Positions 18,876-25,816 of a DNA stretch of 64,000 bases are shown piece after piece. Source of the DNA: Wolbachia endosymbiont (group B) of Hofmannophila pseudospretella (GTDB lineage Bacteria; Pseudomonadota; Alphaproteobacteria; Rickettsiales; Anaplasmataceae); assembly GCF_964028515.1 (NCBI RefSeq), contig NZ_OZ034788.1, positions 558,001 to 622,000 of the forward strand, given 5' to 3'. The translations under genes were made by a program, and so were the position numbers. The notes under the pieces were generated by a model that had not been told where the DNA came from, searched no databases, and saw nothing but the letters and a program-made list of their open reading frames with translations. Each line of letters opens with the position of its first letter. Positions within the stretch are counted from its first letter, which is position 1.

Positions 18876-19273
18876 TGCAATTTTGGCTACTAAAGTCAGA
18901 ACCAAGCGAATACTCCTGGCAAAAAATGGAAAAGGAGCAGGTGACGCAGTGGAATGGTGTATGCAATTATCAAGCTCAAAATTACATGAGAGCTATGAAA
19001 TTAGGCGATCTTGCATTTTTTTATCATACAGGTAAAGAGAGAGTTATACTTGGAATAGTTGAAGTATTAAAGGAGTATTATCATGTTTATAATTCCAAAT
19101 TTGGACTAGTGAATGTAAAACTTTTGAAACCTTTAAGTAACCAAGTGACGTTAAACAGTATAAAACAAAACCCACTTTTGAAAAATATGGTTATATTAAA
19201 ACAATCACGTTTATCAGTTTCTCCAGTTTTAGAGACTGAGTGGAATGAAATAATAAGGATGAGTGATGTGTAA
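18875..19273 (+). CDS. EVE-domain protein
   Basis: A 132-residue single-domain protein. The start MQFWLLKSEPSEYSWQKM, the WNGVCNYQAQNYMRAMKLGD segment and FFYHTGKERVILGIVEV are the typical EVE (PUA-like) fold signatures. EVE domains recognise modified bases in DNA or RNA; the ligand here is unknown. The gene starts inside the ftsZ stop codon and so is probably co-translated with it. It is slightly short for the family, but the conserved core is present. Confidence 0.88.
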   Translation: MQFWLLKSEPSEYSWQKMEKEQVTQWNGVCNYQAQNYMRAMKLGDLAFFYHTGKERVILGIVEVLKEYYHVYNSKFGLVNVKLLKPLSNQVTLNSIKQNPLLKNMVILKQSRLSVSPVLETEWNEIIRMSDV

Positions 19274-19612
19274 TACCTGTTGCCAAACAATATTACCTCA
19301 GCACACAACATACAGCTGTATGAGTGTTTGTTTCGAAGTAGCCGATTTTTCATCAAACACAAAGCAGTGCTTGACACTGGAATCCAGCTGTAATGCAACC
19401 ACATTAAAAATGTTGTGTTTTAATATAGCTTTTATATTCACTCACCTAATGTCTAATCAGAATTCCTGGATCCCAGTGTCGGAGCACTGGGATGACATAC
19501 TTCTAGTGTACAATATTCGTATAGTTGTGTGTATGATACGATGGTCTATAATTCTTCTTTTTTGGGTTCCAATGTCAAGTGATGGGATAATGTCCTTTCT
19601 GGTGCTTTATTC
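19274..19612. other. Repeat-bearing intergenic region
   Basis: About 340 bases with no supported gene. It holds two copies of the short palindromic repeat family seen elsewhere in the window (near 19365-19394 and 19465-19497). A reading frame across it has no family resemblance and is built from the repeats. Confidence 0.6.
19465..19497. repeat. Short palindromic repeat (TCCCAGTG / CACTGGGA arms)
   Basis: 8-bp perfect arms at 19471-19478 and 19485-19492 around a 6-base loop, preceded by TGGA and followed by TGACAT. Related copies occur at 53808, 53901 and 61221; such dispersed palindromes are typical of Wolbachia intergenic DNA. A degenerate copy lies at 19365-19394. Confidence 0.75.
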
Positions 19613-20071
19613 ATGTTAGAAGTAAATATTCTTGATAAGAGGTGGCATAGTATTACGAAGGACCCACAGAGTTTTGTATTAAATATTATTAACGCTTCTC
19701 TAAAAGAATTAAAAATAGATCATTATAAACCAAATATATCAATAGCTCTCGCTGATGATAACTTGCTACATCAACTTAATCTTAAGTTTAGAGAAATAGA
19801 TAAGCCAACTAATGTACTATCATTTCCATGCGAACAGTTATCTAGTGAATGTGATCTAGGAGACATAGCAATTGCAGTAGATACAATAGAAAGAGAGTCT
19901 CATGAGTACTGTATATCTATCCTCACTCACACTGCACACATGTTAGTTCATGGATTGCTGCATTTACTTGGCTATGATCATCAAAAAGAAGATGAAGAAA
20001 TTATAATGAAAAGTTTAGAGAGTAAGATTTTAGCTTTGCTTGAATTTGAAAAGGAAAAGTATGGTAGATAA
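19613..20071 (+). CDS. ybeY: Endoribonuclease YbeY
   Basis: YbeY is a zinc-dependent single-strand endoribonuclease used in 16S rRNA 3' maturation and ribosome quality control. The zinc motif H-x3-H-x5-H is present as HMLVHGLLHLLGYDH near residue 115-130, and NVLSFP(C) is the other conserved segment. The 152 residues match the family. It lies 54 bases upstream of sdhB, with a repeat-bearing gap upstream. Confidence 0.93.
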   Translation: MLEVNILDKRWHSITKDPQSFVLNIINASLKELKIDHYKPNISIALADDNLLHQLNLKFREIDKPTNVLSFPCEQLSSECDLGDIAIAVDTIERESHEYCISILTHTAHMLVHGLLHLLGYDHQKEDEEIIMKSLESKILALLEFEKEKYGR

Positions 20072-20125
20072 TACCAAAATATGTTATTTACAAAAAAGGG
20101 GTTTTAGCTGTAAAAGGCAAGCAAT

Positions 20126-20914
20126 ATGGTTCAGTTTTCTTTACCAAAAAATTCTAAAGTTAATAAAAAGGGCAAGATTTATCCTACTCCTACTGGAGCA
20201 AAAAATATTAGAAGATTTCAAATTTATCGTTGGTCTGCTGATGATGATAAAAATCCAAGAATAGACACATTTTTTATCGATATGGATAATTGTGGCCCTA
20301 TGGTACTTGATGTATTAATAAAAATAAAGGATGAAATAGATTCGACCTTAACTTTTAGACGCTCTTGCAGAGAAGGAATATGCGGATCTTGTGCAATGAA
20401 TATTGATGGTACCAACACTCTTGCATGCACTAAATCTATACATGATATAAAAGGTGAAGTAAAAATATATCCACTACCTCATATGTATATAGTAAAGGAT
20501 CTAGTTCCAGATCTAAGCCAATTTTATGAGCAATACAAATCGATTAAACCTTGGTTACAAACAGATAAATCTGCCTTAAAAAATAAAGAATACTTTCAAT
20601 CTCCTGAAGATAGAAAAAAATTGGATGGTCTGTCTGATTGTATACTATGTGCTTGCTGTTCGACTGGTTGCCCAAGCTATTGGTGGAATGGTGATAAATT
20701 TTTAGGGCCAGCGATATTACTGCAAGCTTATAGATGGATTGCTGACAGTCGTGATAATAAGAAAGAAGAAAGACTTGCTTCTTTAAACGACCCATTTAAG
20801 TTGTATCGTTGTCATACAATAATGAATTGTACAAAAACCTGCCCGAAAGGGCTTAACCCAGCAAAAGCGATAGCGAAAGTAAAACAGCTTATGGTAGAGA
20901 GAGAAGGAATTTGA
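20126..20914 (+). CDS. sdhB: Succinate dehydrogenase iron-sulfur subunit
   Basis: SdhB passes electrons from the flavoprotein SdhA to quinone in complex II. The 2Fe-2S domain has CREGICGSCAMNIDG and the later Cys of NTLACTKS; the 4Fe-4S/3Fe-4S domain shows CILCACCSTGCPSYWWN and CHTIMNCTKTCPKGLNP. 262 residues, all cluster ligands present. The other sdh subunit genes are not in the neighbourhood, as is common in Rickettsiales. Its 3' end is convergent with, and 3 bases from, the PAS-protein gene. Confidence 0.97.
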   Translation: MVQFSLPKNSKVNKKGKIYPTPTGAKNIRRFQIYRWSADDDKNPRIDTFFIDMDNCGPMVLDVLIKIKDEIDSTLTFRRSCREGICGSCAMNIDGTNTLACTKSIHDIKGEVKIYPLPHMYIVKDLVPDLSQFYEQYKSIKPWLQTDKSALKNKEYFQSPEDRKKLDGLSDCILCACCSTGCPSYWWNGDKFLGPAILLQAYRWIADSRDNKKEERLASLNDPFKLYRCHTIMNCTKTCPKGLNPAKAIAKVKQLMVEREGI

Positions 20915-20917
20915 GTG

Positions 20918-22054
20918 TTATTTCTGGCACTCTTCGTAAGAAAATAGTAGACCCTCTGAAGCATAGGGTATTGTTAATACTCTAAACGTTCTTCCATTCA
21001 TGAAATGTATTGTTTCACCATATGATTCCAGTAATATTTTGAATAACTCATGTCTTTGATTATTAATAGTTTGAAAATCCTTTTTTCCTAAAAGCTTTTT
21101 AGATTCAAATAGGTGAAGCATAATCTCGTGATAAGTTGGATAAGACTCCAAAAATTTTGGATCAAACTGAAAAGTTTTTATAAAAGCATTATTATAAAAT
21201 TTTAGCTTTTGATTCTTACTATATATCGCTACAGCAATCGATAGCTTATCAAGCAAACTTTCTTGTGCAGCTAAACAATTGCTTAGCTCAGTATGTAATT
21301 TTTTTTCATCACTAATATCTTTTCCATACATTACTATGCTATTAGAATTTTGCATTGGAACTTCAACAAAATTAAAAACCTTAGGTTCGTTCTTGTAAGT
21401 TATTACACACTCTCCTGGTTTTACGTTATAGGAGCCACTCGCAACAGTAAATTTTTTAGAGCTGCCTATATATTTATCATAAAATAAGTTATAAAACCTT
21501 ACTTTTTTATTCTTATTGTGCTTCAGTATTGGAAATGGTAAAGAGTCAAAAATTTTTTTATAGTTCTCCAATTCTCGCATAAGCTTACTATTTTCTAACT
21601 CAAGTTCATTAGCTTTTATCTTATAATCGGAGATATTCCTTATCCATAACAACACACCAATCACATTATTAGAATAATCTATTATGCTTTTACCATAACA
21701 TGTGCAATAAACCTCACTGTCTTTTGACTTTAAATCTAGAGTAAAAGATTTATTTATTTCCTTTGCCTCAGCAAAACTTTTAATTAAGCTTTCTGATTGC
21801 TCAAAAAAATTTACAAACTCATTAAATGAATAAAAAACAGTATTAAGCAAAATTAGTAAATTGGGAGAAAATTTTTCTATACGTTTTTTTGCGTCCCAAA
21901 TATAAAATCCATCATTCACAGTATCTATTAAATTATTTATGATAACATTTTGATGTTGTAAGTCCTTAATTTTATTACTAATTTTTAATTTAGAATATGA
22001 GAAAAAGAAGAATACTAGAATTAGTAGTAAAACTATTTCATACAAAAAAAACAT
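20918..22054 (-). CDS. Membrane-anchored PAS-repeat protein lacking a kinase domain (DivL-like sensory part)
   Basis: 378 residues with one N-terminal membrane helix (residues ~3-20, EIVLLLILVFFFFSYSK), a short coiled region and three PAS-like segments at roughly 37-145, 165-255 and 265-375. The last one (KLSIAVAIYSKNQKLKFYNN ... MNGRTFRVLTIPYASEGLLF) closely follows the pattern of the PAS domain that precedes the HisKA domain in DivL and related alphaproteobacterial sensor kinases (LPDGRTLRV ... GGLLFTYED). The protein stops right there: no H-box, no ATPase domain. It is either a truncated kinase or a stand-alone sensor/scaffold. It is the last gene of gpsA-pgpA-GNAT-PAS on the minus strand. 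Confidence 0.75.
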   Translation of the reverse strand: MFFLYEIVLLLILVFFFFSYSKLKISNKIKDLQHQNVIINNLIDTVNDGFYIWDAKKRIEKFSPNLLILLNTVFYSFNEFVNFFEQSESLIKSFAEAKEINKSFTLDLKSKDSEVYCTCYGKSIIDYSNNVIGVLLWIRNISDYKIKANELELENSKLMRELENYKKIFDSLPFPILKHNKNKKVRFYNLFYDKYIGSSKKFTVASGSYNVKPGECVITYKNEPKVFNFVEVPMQNSNSIVMYGKDISDEKKLHTELSNCLAAQESLLDKLSIAVAIYSKNQKLKFYNNAFIKTFQFDPKFLESYPTYHEIMLHLFESKKLLGKKDFQTINNQRHELFKILLESYGETIHFMNGRTFRVLTIPYASEGLLFSYEECQK

Positions 22055-22089
22055 AGTATTCTAAAACAAATATAAAAATTTGTAACCTC

Positions 22090-22881
22090 TCAGCAAAGAG
22101 ATTGTACTGAAGAGGTATATAAGTGAAGATTGCCCAATACCCTAAAGCCTAATCTCTTATAAAGGTTTACAGAAGGTTTCATGCAATGTGCTACTATGTA
22201 TTTGCATTCAAATTGCCTAGCTATCTTTATTCTTTCTAGAACCATTTGAGTTCCTATTCCACGACCCCTGTAAATTGGTAAAACTCCATCGCTATAAAAA
22301 CCAGCTATGCTGTCTTGAATATAAAGACCGCATGTTCCAACAATTTCGTTATTTAGCATTACAAGAAAAAATCTTAACCTTGAGCTCTTATCATCACAAT
22401 TCGATAATTGGCGAAAAAATGTGCTAACAATACTAATTCTGTGATAAAAAATTTTAGAAGTGTGTAAATCTAATTGCTCTAAGAGCTCACTACTATTTAC
22501 AACATTGAACTTCAAATTTGGAACAGCATCATCAGGCAAAAAATAATCTTTTATATTGAGTAAAACTTTTTTTGGTGTGCTAACGTGTTTTATTTCGCAT
22601 TTTTCTAAAGTACCCCCTATTTTTATACGTGGACTTATTATCCATGTTGCTTCTATATTTCGTGCTTTGAGATAATCTAGAGTTCTGCATATGGAAAGCT
22701 CAGTACATTGATCTTCACAAAACACAAAATTAAATAACGATTCTCTGGTACCATTTACTGTAAATATAACATTATCAAATTCGTCATGTATTTCCCACTT
22801 GGACAAATTCGTTGCATAAAGTATATAATCCTTCAGGTTCTGAATAATTAAGCTTGAATAACAAATTTTTTTATTCTGCAT
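22090..22881 (-). CDS. GNAT-family N-acetyltransferase with an unassigned N-terminal domain
   Basis: The C-terminal half (about residues 120-260) is a GNAT acetyltransferase: VGTCGLYIQD, FYSDGVLPIYRGRGIGTQMV, which holds the acetyl-CoA pyrophosphate-binding R/Q-x2-G-x-G/A loop, and NLYKRLGFRVLG. The first ~110 residues (SLIIQNLKDYILYATNLSKW ...) have no family I recognise and may help select the acceptor. The start overlaps the pgpA stop by 11 bases, so they are co-transcribed. Substrate unknown. Confidence 0.8.
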   Translation of the reverse strand: MQNKKICYSSLIIQNLKDYILYATNLSKWEIHDEFDNVIFTVNGTRESLFNFVFCEDQCTELSICRTLDYLKARNIEATWIISPRIKIGGTLEKCEIKHVSTPKKVLLNIKDYFLPDDAVPNLKFNVVNSSELLEQLDLHTSKIFYHRISIVSTFFRQLSNCDDKSSRLRFFLVMLNNEIVGTCGLYIQDSIAGFYSDGVLPIYRGRGIGTQMVLERIKIARQFECKYIVAHCMKPSVNLYKRLGFRVLGNLHLYTSSVQSLC

Positions 22882-23353
22882 AAACCAACAATAAACAATA
22901 AAAGGCTCCTATAAAAACAAAGGCTAAAATTGCAGCTACAACATCATCTAGCATAATACCTAAAGGACCTTTTGTATTTTTATCAATCAAATTTATAGGC
23001 CACACTTTTATTATATCAAAAAACCTAAAGGAGAAAAAGCACACCAACAATACAGAGCTATTCATTTCTTGTTCTAATAATATTGAAACCAGAAGTACTG
23101 TCAGCAATTGACCAACTACTTCATCAATTACTACCTCTTTTGGATCATGCGGAGCTTTGTAATGTTGTATATAATTGCCTGTAGACCATAATCCAACTAA
23201 GAATAAAAAAAAAATAATTGCTGTACCTAAAATTCTGTCATTGAGTAATATAGGAACAATTGGGTAAGCAGCCAAGCTGCCTATAGTACCTGGCATGTTT
23301 TTTACCGTGCCAGATAGCCACCATGTTGATATTAATTTATATAAAAATTTCAC
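22871..23353 (-). CDS. pgpA: Phosphatidylglycerophosphatase A
   Basis: PgpA dephosphorylates phosphatidylglycerol phosphate, the last step of phosphatidylglycerol synthesis in the inner membrane. Family signatures are MPGTIGSLAA near the start, VVIDEVVGQ in the middle and the FRFFDIIKVWPI / GPLGIMLDDVVAA segments; there are several hydrophobic helices. 160 residues. It is 19 bases downstream of gpsA, so two consecutive glycerophospholipid genes are linked. Confidence 0.93.
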   Translation of the reverse strand: MKFLYKLISTWWLSGTVKNMPGTIGSLAAYPIVPILLNDRILGTAIIFFLFLVGLWSTGNYIQHYKAPHDPKEVVIDEVVGQLLTVLLVSILLEQEMNSSVLLVCFFSFRFFDIIKVWPINLIDKNTKGPLGIMLDDVVAAILAFVFIGAFYCLLLVYAE

Positions 23354-23372
23354 AATATACCGAAATATAAAA

Positions 23373-24350
23373 CTAATTTACAAGAACAGAAATAGTATCT
23401 TCTATAGAAGTATTTTCATATAGCAATCTATAGATCGCTTCACATATGGGCATTTTTATCTTTAGCTTTTCTGCTAAATCAAATGCAGACTTAGCAGTGT
23501 TAAAACCTTCAATTACCGACTTACCTTCTGATAAAATCTGCTGAGCACTAGAACCATTACTATTAGCTACTTTAGATCCAAAAGATAGATTTCTCGAATT
23601 TAATGATGTGCATGTCACAACCAAATCGCCTAAGCATGCTGGTCCAAGTAGTGTATTTATATCTACATTGCCGTCACCAACTTTTGCTGAGTATAAAGCC
23701 TTAATTTCACTCATACTTTTCGTAATTAATGCTGCATGAGCATTAAACCCAAACCTACCTAGAACAACCCCACATGCTATAGCAAAAACATTCTTTAACG
23801 CTGCACAAACCTGTATTCCTATAACATCGCTACTAAGGTACAATTTAATATTTTCTTGCTGTAGCTCTGATACTAATTTTGAACCTAATACTTCATTTTG
23901 ACATGCAAGGACCATCGAATATGGTAATTTTCTTGCAACTTCTATAGCAAAGCTAGGACCAGAAAAAACAGCAAGAGGATTATTAGGTAAAACTTCATTG
24001 ACTACTTCACTAGGTAATTTTAATGTAGATTTTTCTATTCCCTTACAAGCCAAAATTATTGCTACATTTTTTTTTAGGTTACAATCATTCAATTGATGAC
24101 ATATCTCCCTTAGAGACTGAGTGGGAACAGCTAGAATTATTACTGAAGCATTAACTACATCTTCAATAGCTAATTTTACTGATACATTATCAGAAATTGG
24201 ACAATCAGGTAGCTTGTCACTTTCTCTTTTCTCTTTAATTGATTCAAATATGGCCTTATTGCGAGTCCACAAAATTACATTTTTCTTACTACTTAATGAA
24301 ATCGCAATTGCTGTACCCCATGCGCCAGCACCTAAAACTGATATTACCAC
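23373..24350 (-). CDS. gpsA: Glycerol-3-phosphate dehydrogenase [NAD(P)+]
   Basis: GpsA reduces dihydroxyacetone phosphate to sn-glycerol 3-phosphate, the entry to phospholipid synthesis. It starts with the Rossmann motif VLGAGAWGTAIAISL, contains FSGPSFAIEVA and the catalytic lysine in QVCAALKNVFAIACG, and GDLVVTC further on. 325 residues, complete. First gene of a four-gene minus-strand group with pgpA, GNAT and the PAS protein; its start faces the ctrA upstream region. Confidence 0.96.
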   Translation of the reverse strand: MVISVLGAGAWGTAIAISLSSKKNVILWTRNKAIFESIKEKRESDKLPDCPISDNVSVKLAIEDVVNASVIILAVPTQSLREICHQLNDCNLKKNVAIILACKGIEKSTLKLPSEVVNEVLPNNPLAVFSGPSFAIEVARKLPYSMVLACQNEVLGSKLVSELQQENIKLYLSSDVIGIQVCAALKNVFAIACGVVLGRFGFNAHAALITKSMSEIKALYSAKVGDGNVDINTLLGPACLGDLVVTCTSLNSRNLSFGSKVANSNGSSAQQILSEGKSVIEGFNTAKSAFDLAEKLKIKMPICEAIYRLLYENTSIEDTISVLVN

Positions 24351-24432
24351 TCAATATTCCTGAAAGTATTACTTATAATTTAAAACTGTAGAATAAGTAA
24401 ATTAAAAATATAACATAAAAGTATAAAATAGT

Positions 24433-24447
24433 TTAAATATCTATTAA
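24433..24447 (+). promoter_or_regulatory. Candidate CtrA-binding site 1
   Basis: TTAA (24433-24436), seven bases, TTAA (24444-24447) followed by C: the TTAA-N7-TTAAC form known from Caulobacter CtrA targets. It lies about 230 bases upstream of ctrA. Chance occurrence is possible in such AT-rich DNA. Confidence 0.4.
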
Positions 24448-24559
24448 CCTAAGTATTCTTTTAATAAAAATAGCTTCTATTCAATATTTACTAAAAATAG
24501 TATTATTATAGTATATCTATTATATTTTAGATCTATTTGTATAATTTTGGAACGACACA

Positions 24560-24574
24560 TTAACTATTAATTAA
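24560..24574 (+). promoter_or_regulatory. Candidate CtrA-binding site 2
   Basis: A second TTAA-N7-TTAA, with half-sites at 24560-24563 and 24571-24574, 100 bases before the ctrA start. Two sites in one upstream region would fit autoregulation. Confidence 0.4.
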
Positions 24575-24673
24575 TAAGTGTAATTTCTATTATTCATTAA
24601 TAAAAATTTGATTTGTTACTTTCCTTGGTTATATATATTACTAAAATTATAAATTATTTATGGGGTGTAAAAT

Positions 24674-25441
24674 ATGCGTATATTATTAATTGAAGATGAT
24701 CAAGTAAGTGCAAGGACTGTAGTTAATGCCTTAACTTCTGATGGACATTTTTGCGACGTTGTTACTTCTGCACAAGATTATAACAATAATATGGTTTCTT
24801 CAAACGGAGATTACTATGACCTAGTTATTTTAGATATACACTTGCCTGGTGATATTGACGGATATGATATACTGTTAAGATTAAGAAGTGCAAAAATCGA
24901 AGTTCCTGTTTTAATACTTTCGTGTATCTCCGCTGCCAACCATAAAGCTAAAGGACTTGGGTATGGTGCCGACGATTACTTAACCAAGCCATTTCACAAG
25001 AGCGAATTATTAGCTCGAATTAAAGCCATAGTCCGACGTACTAAAGGTCATCCCGAATCAGTGATAAAGATTGGTAATATGAATATCAATTTTGATCACA
25101 GGATTGTTGAGGTAAAAGGCAAAACAGTTCACCTTACTAACAAAGAGTATTCCATGATAGAATTGCTGGCATTGCGTAAAGGAGCAGTGTTGACAAAAGA
25201 AATGTTTTTAAACCATCTTTACAATGGCTTGGACGAACCTTCAGACAACAAAATAGTTGATGTTTTTATGTGTAAATTACGTAAAAAACTTGAAAGTGCA
25301 AATGATGGAATAAGCCACATAGAAACCGTTTGGGGTAGAGGATATGTTCTAAAAGAGTATGTTGACGATGAAGAATACTCTAGTGCTAATATAAGCGAAA
25401 GCAGTAGTGATACCAATTCCCACTATATAAAGAACAGATAG
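24674..25441 (+). CDS. ctrA: Cell-cycle response regulator CtrA
   Basis: CtrA is the master transcription factor of the alphaproteobacterial cell cycle. The receiver domain is intact: acidic pocket EDD (residues 7-9), phosphoacceptor Asp54 in VILDIHLPGDIDGYD, and the conserved Lys in YLTKPFHKSELLARI. The OmpR-type winged-helix DNA-binding domain occupies about 125-230 (TNKEYSMIELLALRKGAVLT, VDVFMCKLRKKLE, IETVWGRGYVL). 255 residues. The last nine or so residues (TNSHYIKNR) appear to be encoded by the end of the adjoining IS630 element, because its inverted repeat starts inside the reading frame at 25411. The core of the protein is unaffected. Confidence 0.95.
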   Translation: MRILLIEDDQVSARTVVNALTSDGHFCDVVTSAQDYNNNMVSSNGDYYDLVILDIHLPGDIDGYDILLRLRSAKIEVPVLILSCISAANHKAKGLGYGADDYLTKPFHKSELLARIKAIVRRTKGHPESVIKIGNMNINFDHRIVEVKGKTVHLTNKEYSMIELLALRKGAVLTKEMFLNHLYNGLDEPSDNKIVDVFMCKLRKKLESANDGISHIETVWGRGYVLKEYVDDEEYSSANISESSSDTNSHYIKNR

Positions 25442-25492
25442 ACAATAATGGGAAAGAAGTGATACTAAAGTAGATAAAATAGAGAGGTATAA

Positions 25493-25816
25493 ATGGCATT
25501 AAGGTCAAAACTATTAGACGAAAAAGTTGTAAATTTGGCGAAAGAAATGTTAAAAAAGGTCAGAAATAACGCATATGTTTCAAAAAAGTTACAAGCGGTG
25601 ATAGCAGGAAAAGAAAGTAGTATAAGCGCTGTGGCAAGAATATGTAAAATTTCAAGGACTGCTTTGACTGAATGGATAAAGCATCTAAAATTTGGTAGAG
25701 TAGAAAGATTATTTTCCCCGTCTCAGCGGCGAAGAAAAAGCAAATTAAACAAAAATCAACGTGAGCAAATTGAAATATGGGTAGAAAGAAATCCAAATAT
25801 TACTATTAAGGAAGTG
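25493..25816 (+). CDS. IS630-type transposase, 5' exon (N-terminal part)
   Basis: Encodes the first 108 residues, from MALRSKLLDEKVVNLAKEML through a helix-turn-helix region (SISAVARICKISRTALTEWI) to NPNITIKEV. The reading frame is continuous into intron sequence to 26014, but after KEV the residues (VRPESLRSYCL ...) are translated intron and not transposase. Joined to position 28118, the sequence reads KEV-QIKISEEFGLNISKST, restoring the second HTH. Ribosome-binding site AGAGAGG lies just upstream of the ATG. Confidence 0.88.

Larger units (their letters stand above)
24351..24673. promoter_or_regulatory. AT-rich regulatory region between gpsA and ctrA
   Basis: Divergent spacer of 323 bases, extremely AT-rich, without a gene. 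It contains two TTAA-N7-TTAA motifs (24433-24447 and 24560-24574) that match the CtrA half-site spacing, listed separately. Confidence 0.55.

Noticed and set aside
19263..19619. 118-codon plus-strand ORF after the EVE gene
   Set aside because: Composed of palindromic intergenic repeats, no ribosome-binding site and no family resemblance.
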